This document shows, one piece after another, positions 20,290-29,240 of a DNA stretch of 64,000 nucleotides. Positions within the stretch are counted from its first letter, which is position 1, and each line of letters opens with the position of its first letter. The notes beneath the pieces are model-generated. The model was not told where the DNA came from and ran no database searches. It saw only the letters and a program-made list of their open reading frames with translations. Source of the DNA: Rhizobium brockwellii (GTDB lineage Bacteria; Pseudomonadota; Alphaproteobacteria; Rhizobiales; Rhizobiaceae); NCBI RefSeq assembly GCF_000769405.2, contig NZ_CP053439.1:1054001-1118000 (forward strand), in the 5' to 3' direction. Made by a program: the position numbers and the translations under genes.

Positions 20290-21596
20290 TGCTGAGCTCC
20301 CACCGCGATCGTCTCGGACGGCTGCTGTTGCCGAGGCTCTTCGGCGGAGGCGACATCAAGCGCCTTTTCGTCGAATTGCTCGTTGATCGCCTGCTGGTCG
20401 CTGAGCTGGCCCTGGCCCTCGACGACGACGTGATCGCCTGGCTGAAGACCCGATTCTATGGCGGTGAAGCCGCCATTTGCGCGGGCAATGGTGACGGGCG
20501 TCAGATGCGATTTGCCGTCCTTGGCGACGAAGGCGAAGAAACCCTCCGGACCAGGGCTGACGGCAACCGTCGGCACCACCACCTGCTGTTCGTCATTGTT
20601 GAAATGCACGACGATGTTGACTGACTGGCCGGGCCAGAGCGCGCCGGAGGCATTCTCGAATTTCGCCTTGGCGAGGATCGTGCCCGAGGCCGTATCGACC
20701 GTGTTGTCGTAGAAGCTGATCTCGCCCTTTCGCACCTGTCCCTTGGTGGAATTCGGGGCGGTGCTGACCTCGACTGGACCGCTTTCCAGAGCGCTCTTCA
20801 GCTCCCGCAGATATCGTTCCTGCAGGTGGAATTTCACATAGATCGGATCGTATTTCGCGATGGTGACGATTGCCGCCCCGGCACTGAGGAAAGCCCCCTT
20901 GCTGACAACGATATCGCCGAGCCGGCCGTCGAAGGGAGCGCGGATATCGGTGTGCTCGAGCAAGATCTGATCGGAGGCCAGCGACGCCTTGTCGGCGTCG
21001 ACAGTGGCTGCAGCGGTATCGCGGGCAGCGACCGCTTGGTCGAGGCTCTGCTGGGTGCCGGCCTTCTGGTTGAAGAGGTCCTGCGCGCGCGTCAATGCGG
21101 TCGCGGCTTCCGAAAGGGTTGCCGCGTCGCGCACGATCATCGCGTTGTCCTTGTCGACGGTCGCCTTGGCCGTCCGATCGTCCAGCTTGGCGATCAGGTC
21201 GCCGGCTTTGACGGTCGCCCCGTCCTGCGCATCGATGCTGACGATCAGGCCCTGTTCCTGTGCGGCAATGGTCGTATTGTCATCGGCATCGGCCCAGCCG
21301 GTCGCCGTCACGTCCATCGGCAGCGTCGTTTTCACGGCTGCGACTGTTTTGACGACGGTCGGGCCGCCGCCACCGCGTCTGCGCCCGCCGCCCTGATGTT
21401 GCCCACCATCCTGCCCCTGATTGGCCTGCCCCTGATCGGCCTGTGCCTGCTGCCCGCCGCCATCGCCGCCGGGCGGCTGCTTGATGAACTGCGAGAGGTA
21501 GGGAATGCGAGAGGCATAAGGGACCAGATTCCCGAATTGCCAGACGCCGATGGCGGCAATTGCGATAACGCTGACGGTGATCCAAAATTTCTTCAT
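20286..21596 (-). CDS. RND efflux periplasmic adaptor (MdtA-like)
   Basis: A 436-residue membrane-fusion protein. It has one N-terminal membrane anchor (about residues 4-22), an unusual Gln/Gly-rich linker (about 43-78), a lipoyl half-motif, an alpha hairpin (about 150-210), the second lipoyl half (DIRAPFDGRLGDIVVSKGAF) and beta-barrel domains. It links the inner-membrane permease to an outer-membrane channel. It is first in a two-gene operon with the permease. An AT-rich divergent region upstream separates it from the APH-like gene. Confidence 0.93.
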   Translation of the reverse strand: MKKFWITVSVIAIAAIGVWQFGNLVPYASRIPYLSQFIKQPPGGDGGGQQAQADQGQANQGQDGGQHQGGGRRRGGGGPTVVKTVAAVKTTLPMDVTATGWADADDNTTIAAQEQGLIVSIDAQDGATVKAGDLIAKLDDRTAKATVDKDNAMIVRDAATLSEAATALTRAQDLFNQKAGTQQSLDQAVAARDTAAATVDADKASLASDQILLEHTDIRAPFDGRLGDIVVSKGAFLSAGAAIVTIAKYDPIYVKFHLQERYLRELKSALESGPVEVSTAPNSTKGQVRKGEISFYDNTVDTASGTILAKAKFENASGALWPGQSVNIVVHFNNDEQQVVVPTVAVSPGPEGFFAFVAKDGKSHLTPVTIARANGGFTAIESGLQPGDHVVVEGQGQLSDQQAINEQFDEKALDVASAEEPRQQQPSETIAVGAQQ

Positions 21597-21741
21597 GGGC
21601 GATACCGGTCTTTGGGCAAGGTTGCGGGGGCAAGGTTGCGAATTTTATGCCCCGATTGAGCCACTTATATTGCGGCGCAAAAAAGACATAATTCCCGGCG
21701 GGTAATCACTAAGTGGTTATAATGGCTTAAATTTTTGTAAT

Positions 21742-21759
21742 GAATATTCCGTAATATTC
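21742..21759. promoter_or_regulatory. Perfect inverted repeat, candidate operator for the efflux operon
   Basis: GAATATT-CCGT-AATATTC, an 18-base perfect palindrome in an AT-rich stretch of the 295-base divergent gap between the RND adaptor and the APH-like gene. A looser pair, CCACTTA...TAAGTGG, lies nearer the adaptor. Position and symmetry suit a regulator binding site, but no regulator gene is adjacent. Confidence 0.4.
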
Positions 21760-21891
21760 AAACTATACTAATATAGAGCCAGTGTAGCCGGTGCCGTCTG
21801 ACGGCGGCGGCGAGGGTGGTTCGCAGGGCGACGATTTCGGCCCGTAAGCCGACCATCGCCCGGGAGGAAAAACTAGAGAAGGCAGGTCGTC

Positions 21892-22770
21892 ATGACTGAG
21901 TTGGACGCCAGCGAATTTCGCTCTCTCATAACAAGCGTGTTTCCTGAACTCACGGCCTCCGTCTTCAAGCTGGCGGCAAAAGGCTGGGATTCGCTTGCCG
22001 TCGACGTCGATGACACGCTGATCTTCAAGTTTCCCCGCAATCTCGGCGCAGAAAGAGCGCTTGAGAAGGAAGCCGCCTTGCTCGAGATCGTTCGGCCGTC
22101 GCTGTCGATGGCGGTTCCCGACATGCGTATTCACGACGGGCCGCCGATCTTCTCCAGCCATGCCAAGCTCGACGGCGAACATCTCATTGTCGAAGATTAC
22201 GATGCGCTTGGCGAAAGCGATCGTCAGCGCCTCGCGGAAGATCTCGCGCGTTTTTACGCCGAGCTGCATGTGCTCGATGCCGATCGCATACGATCGGCCG
22301 GTGCCGGGACTATCCAGCCATGGCAATCGCCCGAGACGGTACGAATAAAGGGTTTGCCGCTGCTGCCGCCGGACATCAGGAGTTTTGCGGAGGCCATTAT
22401 TTCGGATTTCGAAGCCTTGCCTGCCGATCCTTACGGCAACATCTACGGCTTCTTCGACGGTCATGGCTGGAATATGGCCTTCGACCATGCGCAAAGGAGG
22501 CTCAACGGCATCTATGATTTTGCCGATTCCGGCTTTGGCCCGTTGCACCAGGAATTCATATACTCGAACTTCATCTCGCCCGATCTGACCGCACGCATCG
22601 TATCGGCCTATGAAATGCTGACCGGACGCAGGCTCGACCGGCGCCGCATTGCGATCCTGACGGGTTTCCATCGTCTGTCCGAGCTCGCCGAACTTGCGGA
22701 CGATCCGGCGAACGTCGAACAGATGATCCGAAGTGTGGCGACATGGGCGGCGGGGGCCCGCGTCGGCTGA
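21892..22770 (+). CDS. Aminoglycoside phosphotransferase-like kinase
   Basis: A 292-residue protein with the APH/choline-kinase-like fold. The N-lobe has a lysine strand (DDTLIFKFPRN) and a glutamate-containing helix (ERALEKEAALLE). In the C-lobe, the catalytic HGDxxxxN loop is replaced by FFDGHGWN near residues 185-192: Asp and Asn keep their spacing but the histidine is Phe. The second metal site GIYDFADS is intact. It probably phosphorylates a small molecule; antibiotic resistance is not implied. It is convergent with the SDR gene (10-base gap). Confidence 0.75.
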   Translation: MTELDASEFRSLITSVFPELTASVFKLAAKGWDSLAVDVDDTLIFKFPRNLGAERALEKEAALLEIVRPSLSMAVPDMRIHDGPPIFSSHAKLDGEHLIVEDYDALGESDRQRLAEDLARFYAELHVLDADRIRSAGAGTIQPWQSPETVRIKGLPLLPPDIRSFAEAIISDFEALPADPYGNIYGFFDGHGWNMAFDHAQRRLNGIYDFADSGFGPLHQEFIYSNFISPDLTARIVSAYEMLTGRRLDRRRIAILTGFHRLSELAELADDPANVEQMIRSVATWAAGARVG

Positions 22771-22780
22771 GAGGGAATGC

Positions 22781-23569
22781 TCAGACGGATCGTGCCGCGC
22801 CGCCGTCGCAGCGGATGAGCGAGCCGGTGATGTAGCTTGCCGGCTGGCTGCACAGGAAGGCCGCGGTTGCGGCGAATTCCTCGACCCTGCCGTAGCGGCC
22901 GACCGGAATACGCGCTTCCTTGTCGGTACGGATCTCCTCGAGGCTCTTGCCGGTCCGCTTTGCCGCAGCGCCGTCGAGATCGTCGAGCCGTGCCGTCAGG
23001 ATGCTGCCCGGCAAGAGCAGGTTGGTGGTGACGCCGAAGCCCGCCACTTCGGAGGCAAGCGTCTTGCTCCAGCCGGCAAGGGCCGGGCGCAGCGTATTCG
23101 ACAGCGCCAGGTTGGCGATAGGTTCGATCACGCCGGATGAGGCAACCGTCAGGATGCGGCCCCAGCCCTGCGCCTTCATGCCGGGCAGCAGCGCATTGGT
23201 GAGCGTGATCACGCGCGCGACCATAGAGAGGAAATAGATTTCGAGCTTTTCGCCCGTCATGTCCTCCGTCGTGCCGGGTGTCGGCCCGCCGGTATTGTTG
23301 ACCAGGATATCGAGCCCGCCGAACTTTTCCTTTACCGCCGTCGTCACCATCTCGACGAAGCGTTCGTCCCCGAGATCGGCCCAGATCCAGTCGGCCCGGC
23401 CGTTGCCTTCGCCATTGATCGCCTTGCAATTGGCCTCCAGCTGGTCGCCGCTGCGCCCGCAGAGCAGCACGTTTGCGCCCTCACGCGCCAGCGCCACGGC
23501 GATGCCGAGGCCGAGGCCGCGCGAGGAGGCGAGGACGAGTGCTCGTTTGCCCTTGATGCCGAGATCCAT
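22781..23569 (-). CDS. SDR-family protein lacking the canonical YxxxK
   Basis: A 262-residue short-chain dehydrogenase/reductase fold. The cofactor loop is normal (ASSRGLGLGIA, residues 14-24), as is NNTGGP. Where SDRs place Tyr-x-x-x-Lys this protein reads LALSNTLRPALAGWSK, so both catalytic residues are replaced (Ser and Arg in my alignment). It belongs to the BKR-like subgroup often labelled 3-oxoacyl reductase but with a non-standard active site, so reaction and substrate are uncertain. The ATG at 23569 follows GGAGG. It is divergent from the ETF-ubiquinone oxidoreductase gene over 252 bases. Confidence 0.85.
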   Translation of the reverse strand: MDLGIKGKRALVLASSRGLGLGIAVALAREGANVLLCGRSGDQLEANCKAINGEGNGRADWIWADLGDERFVEMVTTAVKEKFGGLDILVNNTGGPTPGTTEDMTGEKLEIYFLSMVARVITLTNALLPGMKAQGWGRILTVASSGVIEPIANLALSNTLRPALAGWSKTLASEVAGFGVTTNLLLPGSILTARLDDLDGAAAKRTGKSLEEIRTDKEARIPVGRYGRVEEFAATAAFLCSQPASYITGSLIRCDGGAARSV

Positions 23570-23821
23570 GATTATCCTCCGATAGCTTTGAGCGATGTAT
23601 AAGGCGCAAGCGGCGGAAAAGGAAAGGGCATGTCAGCGGTTTGATGGCACTTGAAAATTGACGTTGACGTAAACGATATGTAATTCTGCCGCGCGAGGCG
23701 TTATCATTGTGCGAATCGGAAGATTGGCTGTCGTATCCCGGCTCGACAATGCTTTCTCGTTTTGACAAGAAAGTGCCATGACGGGGATGACGGCCGCGTG
23801 CCGCCAAGCGGAGACGAGTGA

Positions 23822-25486
23822 ATGACCGAGACGACTGAGCTGCCCGAACGCGAGAGCATGGAATTCGACGTTGTGATCGTCGGCGCCGGTCCTGCCGGTC
23901 TTGCGGCGGCGATCCGGCTGAAGCAGGTCAATCCGGAACTCTCGGTCGTCGTGCTGGAGAAGGGCGCTGAAGTCGGCGCGCATATCCTCTCGGGCGCCGT
24001 GGTCGATCCGATCGGCATCGACCGGCTGCTGCCCGGCTGGCGCGATGAGGCCGATCATCCGTTCAAGACCAAGGTCACCGCCGACCACTTCCTGCTGCTC
24101 GGCCCGGCCGGCTCCGTTCGCCTGCCGAATGCGCTGATGCCGCCGCTGATGAACAATCATGGCAACTACATCGTCTCGCTCGGGCTCGTCTGTCGTTGGC
24201 TGGCGACCAAGGCCGAAGAACTCGGCGTCGAGATCTATCCGGGTTTTGCCGCAACCGAGGTGCTCTACAATGACGAGGGTGCCGTCATCGGTGTCGCCAC
24301 CGGCGACATGGGCATCGAGAAGAACGGCGAGCCCGGCCCGAACTATACCCGCGGCATGGAACTGCTCGGCAAATATGTGCTGATCGGCGAGGGGGTGCGT
24401 GGCTCGCTCGCCAAACAGCTGATTGCCAAGTTTGATCTGCAGAAAGACCGTGAACCGCAAAAGTTCGGCATCGGCATCAAGGAGCTCTGGCAGGTCAAGC
24501 CGGAGAACCACAGGCCGGGCCTGGTGCAGCACTCCTTCGGCTGGCCGCTTGGCATGAAGACCGGCGGCGGCTCCTTCCTCTATCACCTGGAAGACAATCT
24601 GGTGGCCGTCGGCTTCGTCGTCCACCTCAATTACAAGAACCCCTATCTCTATCCCTTCGAGGAATTCCAGCGCTTCAAGACCCATCCGGCGATCCGCACC
24701 ACCTTCGAGGGCGGCAAGCGGCTGTCCTATGGGGCGCGTGCCATCACCGAGGGCGGCTACCAGTCGGTGCCGAAGCTTTCCTTCCCCGGCGGGGCGCTGA
24801 TCGGCTGTTCGGCCGGTCTCGTCAACGTGCCGCGCATCAAGGGCAGCCACAATGCGGTGCTGTCGGGCATGCTGGCGGCCGAGAAGATCGCCGCCGCGAT
24901 CGAAGCCGGCCGCAGTCATGATGAAGTGATCGAGATCGAGAATGAATGGCGCAAGGGCGACATCGGCAAGGATCTGAAGCGGGTCCGCAACGTCAAGCCG
25001 CTCTGGTCGAAGTTCGGCACGGCACTCGGCGTGGCGCTCGGCGGCTTCGACATGTGGACCAACACGCTGTTCGGCTTTTCCGTCTTCGGCACGCTGAAGC
25101 ATGGCAAGACCGATGCTGAGAGCCTGGAGCCGGCGTCGCAGCACAAGCCAATCGCCTATCCGAAGCCCGATGGCGTCTTGACCTTCGACCGGCTGTCCTC
25201 GGTGTTCCTGTCGAACACCAATCATGAGGAAGACCAGCCGGTGCATCTTCAGGTCAAGGACATGGCGCTGCAGAAGAGTTCGGAACACGACATCTATGCC
25301 GGTCCGTCGACGCGCTACTGTCCGGCCGGCGTCTATGAATGGGTGGAGAAGGATGGCAAGGACGTCTTCGTCATCAACGCCCAGAACTGCGTGCACTGCA
25401 AGACCTGCGACATCAAGGATCCCAACCAGAACATCAACTGGGTGCCGCCGCAGGGCGGCGAGGGGCCTGTTTATCCGAATATGTGA
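23822..25486 (+). CDS. Electron-transfer flavoprotein-ubiquinone oxidoreductase
   Basis: A 554-residue membrane-associated enzyme. It passes electrons from ETF (fatty acid, amino acid and choline-derivative oxidation) to ubiquinone. The FAD-binding start is VVIVGAGPAGLAAAIRL. The C-terminal 4Fe-4S ligands are Cys500, Cys523, Cys526 and Cys529 (NCVHCKTCDIKDP), and the family C-terminal pattern GGEGPVYPNM is intact. Length is standard. It stands as a single gene. Confidence 0.97.
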   Translation: MTETTELPERESMEFDVVIVGAGPAGLAAAIRLKQVNPELSVVVLEKGAEVGAHILSGAVVDPIGIDRLLPGWRDEADHPFKTKVTADHFLLLGPAGSVRLPNALMPPLMNNHGNYIVSLGLVCRWLATKAEELGVEIYPGFAATEVLYNDEGAVIGVATGDMGIEKNGEPGPNYTRGMELLGKYVLIGEGVRGSLAKQLIAKFDLQKDREPQKFGIGIKELWQVKPENHRPGLVQHSFGWPLGMKTGGGSFLYHLEDNLVAVGFVVHLNYKNPYLYPFEEFQRFKTHPAIRTTFEGGKRLSYGARAITEGGYQSVPKLSFPGGALIGCSAGLVNVPRIKGSHNAVLSGMLAAEKIAAAIEAGRSHDEVIEIENEWRKGDIGKDLKRVRNVKPLWSKFGTALGVALGGFDMWTNTLFGFSVFGTLKHGKTDAESLEPASQHKPIAYPKPDGVLTFDRLSSVFLSNTNHEEDQPVHLQVKDMALQKSSEHDIYAGPSTRYCPAGVYEWVEKDGKDVFVINAQNCVHCKTCDIKDPNQNINWVPPQGGEGPVYPNM

Positions 25487-25621
25487 GGCGGATTATCCCC
25501 ACCGCTACAATTCTTGCGTGCTGACGCCTTCGTGATCGCCTTCTGCCCGAGGCCGTTAGCCGTTCGTTAACCATAATTTCCTTAGCTTGCGACATCAAGT
25601 TGACGCACTAAGGACACATTC

Positions 25622-26236
25622 ATGACGATCTCCCGCCGGGGCTTTCTGATCGCTCTGCCGCTTTTCGTGGCCGGCTGCTCTTCGACCGGTCTGAACAGCC
25701 AGACCAATTATGCCGCACTTCCGGACGAAAAATTCCCGTTGAAGCAGGTGCCGATCGACAAGATCAAGCCGGAGCTCCGCCGCCAGGAAGTGGCCTACGA
25801 AACCACGCATGCTGCCGGCACCGTGATCGTCGATACACCCACGCGCCGCGCCTATTACGTCCTCGGCGACGGCAGAGCCGTGCGTTATGGCGTCGGTGTC
25901 GGTCGCGAGGGGCTGGCCTTTGCCGGCAATGCCTATATCGGCCGCAAGGCGGAATGGCCGAGCTGGACGCCGACCGAAAACATGCAGCGCCGCGAAGAGC
26001 GCTATCGCAAGCTTGCCGGCGGCATGCCGGGCGGCCCGAACAACCCGCTCGGCGCGCGGGCGATGTATCTCTATCGCGGTGGCGACGATACGCATTTCCG
26101 CATCCATGGCACCAACCAGCCGCAATCGATTGGTCTTGCCATGTCGAGCGGCTGTGTCCGCATGATGAACCACGACGTGATCGACCTCTATAGCCGCGTC
26201 GAGGTCGGCGCCAGGGTCGTTGTCATTCAGGCTTAA
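25622..26236 (+). CDS. L,D-transpeptidase (YkuD/ErfK family), likely lipoprotein
   Basis: A 204-residue envelope enzyme. The leader has a twin-arginine-like SRRGFL and a lipobox with Cys19 (FVAGCSS), so it may be a Tat-exported lipoprotein. The catalytic YkuD site is complete: His162 in HGTNQPQSIG and Cys178 in SSGCVRMMN. Such enzymes make 3-3 crosslinks in peptidoglycan or attach proteins to it, both important in Rhizobiales cell walls. It is followed by a strong hairpin shared with the convergent exporter gene. Confidence 0.93.
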   Translation: MTISRRGFLIALPLFVAGCSSTGLNSQTNYAALPDEKFPLKQVPIDKIKPELRRQEVAYETTHAAGTVIVDTPTRRAYYVLGDGRAVRYGVGVGREGLAFAGNAYIGRKAEWPSWTPTENMQRREERYRKLAGGMPGGPNNPLGARAMYLYRGGDDTHFRIHGTNQPQSIGLAMSSGCVRMMNHDVIDLYSRVEVGARVVVIQA

Positions 26237-26264
26237 GCTATAGAGAGACGGCATTTCTCACGAA

Positions 26265-26297
26265 AAAGCCGCCATAGCGATCGCTGCCGGCGGCTTT
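26265..26297. terminator. Bidirectional terminator hairpin
   Basis: AAAGCCGCC and GGCGGCTTT form a perfect 9-base stem. The loop contains the palindrome AGCGATCGCT. It is flanked by A-runs and T-runs on either strand and lies between two convergent genes, so it can end both transcripts. Confidence 0.75.
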
Positions 26298-26318
26298 CGA
26301 ATTGTCGGTCCTAGCTGG

Positions 26319-27224
26319 TTAGCGGCGCGGTGCAGCAATACCGGTCGAAAGCGCCACGCCGATGCCGGTGATCACGGCGGCGCTGATCTCGGTCATGCCG
26401 ATCGCTTCGCCAAGCAGGAAGCCGCCGCCGAGAGTTGCGAGCACCGGCGTCAGCGCCGTGAAGGCGGCAGCCTGTGTTCCGCCGAGTGTTCTGACGGCGG
26501 TGCCGTAGGCGACCATGGCGACGAGGCCGGAAAGAACGCCCTGGCTCAGCACCTGCAGGCCGATCTCGTGAAGAGGAACCTCTGGCAGCGAGATGCCGAA
26601 GATGAGGGCCAGCGTGCCCATGATCAGGAAGGACCAGACGGCGATCAGGGCGCTCGCCTGCACGGCGGTCAGACCGGAGCGGCGGAAGGCATGCGTATAG
26701 CTTGCCCAGAGGATGGCGCCGGCCGGCAGCAGGACGAAGCTTGTCCATGGCAGCGAGGCGTCGGCAAGGCTGCGCGTGAGCAGGATCAGCACGCCGGCGA
26801 CGATCGCGACCAGCCCCGCGATGCGCGTACCGTCGGGTCTTTCGCGAAACAGCGCAATCCCGATCAGCGCCGCGGCGAGCGGCATCGAGCCGCCGAGCAG
26901 AATCCCCGAAGAGGCAGCCGGCGTGGAATGGATTGCCAGCGTGGTCAGCAGGAAAAAGACGGCGCCCGAACCGGACACCATGATCGCCAGCAGGTGAAGC
27001 GGCAGGCCCTTTGGCAGTAGTCCGGTCTTCAGCCAGACAGGCGAAAGCACCAGCGCCGGAATTCCGAAGCGGATCAGCCCGATATCGATCGAGCCGAGCG
27101 GCGTTGCGGCGCTGTGGCGGGTGACAAGAAACCATGTCGCCCAGATCAGCACGGTAATAGTGCCGCCGGCATAACCCAGTACCTGCGACGGCGACTTGTC
27201 GTTCGTGAAAGCAATGGTGGTCAT
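26319..27224 (-). CDS. DMT-superfamily (EamA) exporter
   Basis: A 301-residue inner-membrane protein with ten predicted helices in two EamA halves. The start at 27224 has AAAGGACAGG ahead of it; the longer in-frame version adds 23 residues without membrane character. It is divergent, over 144 bases, from an Lrp/AsnC regulator, an arrangement common for amino-acid exporters controlled by that regulator. Substrate is therefore guessed to be an amino acid or related compound. Confidence 0.87.
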   Translation of the reverse strand: MTTIAFTNDKSPSQVLGYAGGTITVLIWATWFLVTRHSAATPLGSIDIGLIRFGIPALVLSPVWLKTGLLPKGLPLHLLAIMVSGSGAVFFLLTTLAIHSTPAASSGILLGGSMPLAAALIGIALFRERPDGTRIAGLVAIVAGVLILLTRSLADASLPWTSFVLLPAGAILWASYTHAFRRSGLTAVQASALIAVWSFLIMGTLALIFGISLPEVPLHEIGLQVLSQGVLSGLVAMVAYGTAVRTLGGTQAAAFTALTPVLATLGGGFLLGEAIGMTEISAAVITGIGVALSTGIAAPRR

Positions 27225-27368
27225 CGTCCTGTCCTTTCTTTCATCCGGAGCCTGTCCGGTTGAAGAGAAGACTAGCGCCAGAGGCCAGGGCATGTCCTTG
27301 CTATCTCTAGCTCAGAAATCATGCTATGCGCAATCTTCTGCCAATTGACGCCGACAGGGATCGCGAAA

Positions 27369-27842
27369 ATGCCAAATCTCGATAAATTCGATATTGCCAT
27401 CCTGAAGTGCCTGCAGGAGGATGCACGGGCCACCAATGTCGAGATCGCCGAGAAGGTGAACCTTTCGCCGTCGCCCTGCCTGCGCCGCATCCGCAATCTC
27501 GAACGCTCCGGCATCATCCGCGGTTATACCGCGGACATCGACCGCAAGGAGGTCGGTCTCGGCCTCACCGTCTTCGTCGAATTCAAGGTCGTCCAGCACA
27601 GCCGCGAAAATTCCGAGGCGCAGCAGAAGGCGCTGCTCGCCATCCCCGAGATCGTCTCCTGCTTCCTGATCTCAGGCACGGCCGATTTCCTCGCCGAAGT
27701 GGTGGTGGAGGATCTCGCCGCCTACGAACGGCTTCTGACGGAAACGCTGTTGACCCTGCCGAATGTCAGCGACATCCGCTCGAACTTCGCCATCCGCAGC
27801 ATGAAGACGCATGGGCCGTTGAAGTTGCCCGAGGGAAAATAA
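27369..27842 (+). CDS. Lrp/AsnC-family transcriptional regulator
   Basis: A 157-residue protein. The N-terminal helix-turn-helix is FDIAILKCLQEDARATNVEI then LSPSPCLRRIRNLERSGII; the C-terminal half is a RAM/AsnC effector-binding fold. The ATG at 27369 gives the usual MPNLDKFD start. It probably binds an amino acid and controls itself and the divergent exporter. The intergenic TTGC...GCAA ends around 27297-27332 could mark a site, but this is weak. Confidence 0.93.
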   Translation: MPNLDKFDIAILKCLQEDARATNVEIAEKVNLSPSPCLRRIRNLERSGIIRGYTADIDRKEVGLGLTVFVEFKVVQHSRENSEAQQKALLAIPEIVSCFLISGTADFLAEVVVEDLAAYERLLTETLLTLPNVSDIRSNFAIRSMKTHGPLKLPEGK

Positions 27843-27866
27843 TTCCCCTCGGGGCTTGCTTGCGGG

Positions 27867-29240
27867 TTAGAGCAGCGTCCCGCTGAGGATGAGCAGCGCC
27901 ACCGAGAAGTAGATGACGAGCCCGGTGACATCGACCAGCGTGGCGACGAAGGGGGCCGAGGCGCTGGCCGGATCGAGCCGGAGCTTCTGCAGCACGAAGG
28001 GCAGCATCGAACCGCAGATCGAACCGAAGGTGACGATCCCGATCAGGGCGGCAAACACCGTAACGGCGACCATCTGCCAGTGCGGGCCGTAATCGTAAAG
28101 CCCGGCCGACTGCCAGAAGACAATGCGGATGAAGCCGACGAGGCCGAGGATCGCGCCGAGCACGACGCCGGTCGGCAGTTCGCGCAAGAGCACCTTCCAC
28201 CAGTCCGAGAGCTTCAGCTCGCCGAGCGCCAGCGCCCGGATGATCAGCGACGTCGCCTGCGAACCGGAATTGCCGCCCGAGCTCATGATCAGCGGGATGA
28301 ATAGCGTCAGCACCACGGCCTTTTCCAGCTCGCCTTCGAAATGCTGCATGGCGCTTGCCGTCAGCATCTCGCCGAGGAACAGGGCGGCGAGCCAGCCGGC
28401 GCGCTTGCGGATCATGCCGGCGAAGCTGATCTTCATGTAGGGCTGGCCGAGCGCCTCCATGCCGCCGAACCTCTGAGCCGCTTCCGTCGTGTCCGATATC
28501 ATCGTGTCGATCACGTCGTCGACGGTGACGATGCCGAGAATCTGCCCCTGTTCGTCGGTGACGGGCAGGGCGAGCAGGTCGTGTTTGCGGATCAGCCTGG
28601 CGACATCCTCCTGCTTCATCAGCGGATCGGCCGAAACCGGCGCGCCCTTTTGCGCCACTGAGAGGATTGAAGCCTCCGGCTCGCCGGTGATGAGGCGACG
28701 CAGCGTCACCACATGCAGCAGCGCATGGCTGACCTCGTCCAGCACATAGATGGCGTAGACGGTCTCGCGCGAGCGTTCGACCTGGCGCACATGGTCGAGT
28801 GTGCGGGCGACGGTCCAGCTGTCAGGCACGCTGACGAACTCCGTCGTCATGATGCCGCCGGCCGTGCGCGGCGGATAGCCCATCAGGTGCTGGATCGCGA
28901 TGCGCACCGGTTCGTCGAGGCTGGAGAACAGCCGGGCGCGGGTCTCGCCGTCGAGTTCGAGCAGCACGTCGGCGACGCGGTCGTTCGACATGCCGTGCAG
29001 AAGCCGAGCGGCGTCCTCGGCGCTGATCAGCGCAAGGATCTGTGCGGCGTTGCGAAGCTCCGGCCGGTCGAGAATGTTGACGGCATAGTCGAGCGGCATG
29101 CCGGTCAGCACCCGCCCGGCGTCCTGGATGCTCAGCGCATTCAATGATTCGACGCGTTCGGCGATCGTTGCGCCGCGGCTGTTGTTGATGAAGGCACGGG
29201 CGGCATGGCCTGCCCGAAGAGGGAAGCGATTGATATTCAT
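27867..29240 (-). CDS. mgtE: Magnesium transporter MgtE
   Basis: A 457-residue magnesium channel. It has an N-terminal MgtE helical domain (about 30-135), a CBS pair (about 136-265; MTTEFVSVPDSWTVARTLDH and a later VTVDDVIDTM) and five C-terminal helices with the family signature PLIMSSGGNSGSQATSL in the pore region. CBS domains close the channel when internal magnesium is high. Convergent with the Lrp gene. A long upstream leader is described separately. Confidence 0.95.
   Translation of the reverse strand: MNINRFPLRAGHAARAFINNSRGATIAERVESLNALSIQDAGRVLTGMPLDYAVNILDRPELRNAAQILALISAEDAARLLHGMSNDRVADVLLELDGETRARLFSSLDEPVRIAIQHLMGYPPRTAGGIMTTEFVSVPDSWTVARTLDHVRQVERSRETVYAIYVLDEVSHALLHVVTLRRLITGEPEASILSVAQKGAPVSADPLMKQEDVARLIRKHDLLALPVTDEQGQILGIVTVDDVIDTMISDTTEAAQRFGGMEALGQPYMKISFAGMIRKRAGWLAALFLGEMLTASAMQHFEGELEKAVVLTLFIPLIMSSGGNSGSQATSLIIRALALGELKLSDWWKVLLRELPTGVVLGAILGLVGFIRIVFWQSAGLYDYGPHWQMVAVTVFAALIGIVTFGSICGSMLPFVLQKLRLDPASASAPFVATLVDVTGLVIYFSVALLILSGTLL

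Noticed and set aside
21892..22770. Calling the APH-like gene an antibiotic-resistance gene
   Set aside because: The HGD catalytic histidine is replaced and the family contains many metabolic kinases; context gives no resistance link.
23633..25396. 587-codon minus-strand frame opposite ETF-ubiquinone oxidoreductase
   Set aside because: Shadow frame; the plus-strand gene keeps FAD and Fe-S motifs throughout.
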